Shown one piece after another: positions 56,525 through 57,692 of a DNA stretch of 57,692 nt. The number at the start of each line of letters is the position of its first letter. Positions within the stretch are counted from its first letter, which is position 1. The notes beneath the pieces were generated by a model. It had not been told where the DNA came from. It did no database searches and was given only the letters and a program-made list of their open reading frames with translations. This DNA comes from Deltaproteobacteria bacterium (GTDB lineage Bacteria; Desulfobacterota; Desulfuromonadia; Geobacterales; Geobacteraceae). The stretch spans positions 1-57,692 of the forward strand of contig JAJZUQ010000013.1 in assembly GCA_021848385.1 (NCBI GenBank). The letters are read 5' to 3'. The position numbers and the translations under genes are program-made.

Positions 56525-57454
56525 ATGGATGCTATCAGAACCGACAACCTGACCAAACGTTTCGGCAAGATCACCGCCGTTGACGGCCTCACCATCTCTG
56601 CCGCGCCGGGTGAACTGTTCGGCCTGGTCGGGTCGGACGGGGCAGGGAAGACCACCACCATGCGCATGCTTGCAGGCATCATGGACCCGAGCGGCGGCGA
56701 GGCGTGGGTGCTGGGGCGGCATACGGTGCGCGACAGCGAGGCGATCAAGGACGACATCGGCTACATGAGCCAGCGCTTCGGCCTCTACCCCGACCTGACC
56801 GTGATGGAGAATATCCACTTCTACGCCGACATCTACGGTCTCCCCCAGCGCGGACGTGCCGAAAGAATCGACCGGCTCCTCGCCTTCAGCAATCTCACCC
56901 CCTTTAGAAAACGCCAGGCGGGAAACCTCTCCGGCGGCATGAAACAGAAACTGGGGCTCGCCTGCGCCCTCATCCACACCCCCAAGGTCCTCTTCCTCGA
57001 CGAACCGACCAACGGCGTCGATCCCGTGTCCCGCCGTGACTTCTGGCGTATCCTCTACCAGCTTCTGAAAGAGGGTGTCACCATCTTCGTCACTACCGCC
57101 TACCTGGACGAAGCGGATCGCTGCAACCGGGTGGGACTCATCCACAAGGGAAAGCTCCTCGCCTGCGACACCCCGACAAACCTTAAAAAGCTCATGCGCG
57201 GCGTCATCCTCGAAATACGCACCGACGACCCCCGCCACACCGCACGTCTTCTGCGCAACCGGTTTCCCGAGGCATCGGTCGGACTCTTCGGCGACCGGGT
57301 CCACCTGGTGACCGATGATCCCGACACGGGAGAAACCACCGTCACACCGTTGATGAAGTCAGAGGGGATCAAGCTCCGCGGCATCCGGCAGATCGAGCCG
57401 AGCCTGGAGGATGTGTTCGTGTCGGTGCTCTCCAGCCAGGATGGTGCGCAATGA
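56525..57454 (+). CDS. ABC transporter ATPase (YbhF-like, first half)
   Basis: 309 residues: Walker A 'GSDGAGKTT' (Asp in place of Asn, Ser in place of Pro), Q-loop 'YMSQRFGLYPDLTV', signature 'LSGGMKQKLGLA', Walker B 'VLFLDEPTNGVDP' and a C-terminal DrrA/CcmA-type domain. In E. coli, YbhF carries two ATPase domains in one chain; here the second is a separate gene overlapping by 4 bases. No ribosome site is obvious before the ATG; 99 bases separate it from the fusion-protein gene. Confidence 0.92.
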   Translation: MDAIRTDNLTKRFGKITAVDGLTISAAPGELFGLVGSDGAGKTTTMRMLAGIMDPSGGEAWVLGRHTVRDSEAIKDDIGYMSQRFGLYPDLTVMENIHFYADIYGLPQRGRAERIDRLLAFSNLTPFRKRQAGNLSGGMKQKLGLACALIHTPKVLFLDEPTNGVDPVSRRDFWRILYQLLKEGVTIFVTTAYLDEADRCNRVGLIHKGKLLACDTPTNLKKLMRGVILEIRTDDPRHTARLLRNRFPEASVGLFGDRVHLVTDDPDTGETTVTPLMKSEGIKLRGIRQIEPSLEDVFVSVLSSQDGAQ

Positions 57455-57692
57455 ACGACTCGGGGACCGATTACGCCGTCACCCTCACGGAGCTCTCCAA
57501 GCAGTTCGGTGACTTCGTAGCCGTCGATCGTCTGAACCTCAACGTAAAGCGGGGGGAGATTTTCGGTTTCCTCGGCCCCAACGGCGCCGGCAAATCCACA
57601 ACCATCCGGATGCTCTGCGGCATTCTTCCTCCAACGAGCGGGAGCGGGACCGTGGCGGGGTTCGACATCGGGCGCGGTGCTGAGGAGATCAA
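57451..57692 (+). CDS. ABC transporter ATPase (second), cut by window end
   Basis: 80 codons are visible from ATG at 57451, which overlaps the stop of the first ATPase gene (ATGA). Walker A 'GPNGAGKST' is canonical. Begins M-N-D-S-G-T-D-Y-A-V-T-L-T-E-L-S-K-Q-F. Continues beyond the window, where permease genes are expected. Confidence 0.92.
   Translation, partial: MNDSGTDYAVTLTELSKQFGDFVAVDRLNLNVKRGEIFGFLGPNGAGKSTTIRMLCGILPPTSGSGTVAGFDIGRGAEEI

Noticed and set aside
55733..57304. 523-aa open frame on the minus strand
   Set aside because: Antisense of the ABC exporter genes; spans two genes and an intergenic gap and has no motif.
1..57692. CRISPR arrays, tRNA or rRNA genes
   Set aside because: No regularly spaced identical repeats and no cloverleaf or rRNA-like segment was recognised by eye; a covariance-model scan would be decisive.

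Overview
The window looks like a chromosomal segment of a dissimilatory metal-reducing member of the Geobacterales (Geobacter/Geotalea-like). The reasons are multiheme c-type cytochromes with 16 and 26 haem motifs, a close OmcS homologue, an MvhGA/HdrA/MvhD-type hydrogenase cluster, a lone GAF-PtsP, and several sigma-54-like promoters. Base composition is GC-rich except for an AT-rich patch at about 33.1-34.6 kb.

1-16.4 kb (minus strand): an extracellular electron transfer locus. An OmpR-type response regulator and sensor kinase come first and end at a strong terminator. Then follow an NHL-propeller protein, the hexahaem filament cytochrome OmcS, a UUCG-capped hairpin, a YncE-like propeller lipoprotein, an outer-membrane beta-barrel, two CsgG/GNA1162-like lipoproteins, a double-parvulin chaperone, 26-haem and 16-haem cytochromes, and a second NHL protein cut by the window edge. 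The genes are tightly packed and read as a nanowire and conduit assembly module.

16.7-27.9 kb: a small zinc-ribbon protein; a GH3-type adenylating enzyme with an alpha/beta hydrolase; pstS and a phosphate-type porin separated by a 42-bp perfect palindrome; a partner-switching operon (SpoIIE phosphatase, RsbW-like kinase, STAS protein, 48-aa protein) ending in an EAL protein; and a ThiS-ThiF-like fusion.

27.9-36.1 kb: an accessory island. A fragment matching the 3' end of thiF, followed by the same kind of hairpin, reappears at its far side. Between them lie two unrecognised proteins, a secreted propeller-like protein, a duplicated promoter/leader, an AT-rich nuclease-like gene with a zinc-binding partner, and a Fic protein with a repeat-rich promoter.

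36.1-50.5 kb: lpxD, a DisA-N-like (DAC family) protein, a 190-bp inverted-repeat element, a radical SAM protein, a divergent acetate kinase-like protein, GAF-PtsP (EI-Ntr), and the operon mvhG-mvhA-protease-hdrA-mvhD-tusA.

50.6-57.7 kb: a tandem 650-bp duplication, each copy carrying the same 76-aa membrane protein and a sigma-54-like promoter; a rhomboid protease; a LysM/YkuD lipoprotein; an ANTAR response regulator; and an ABC exporter (membrane fusion protein plus two ATPases) that runs off the window end.
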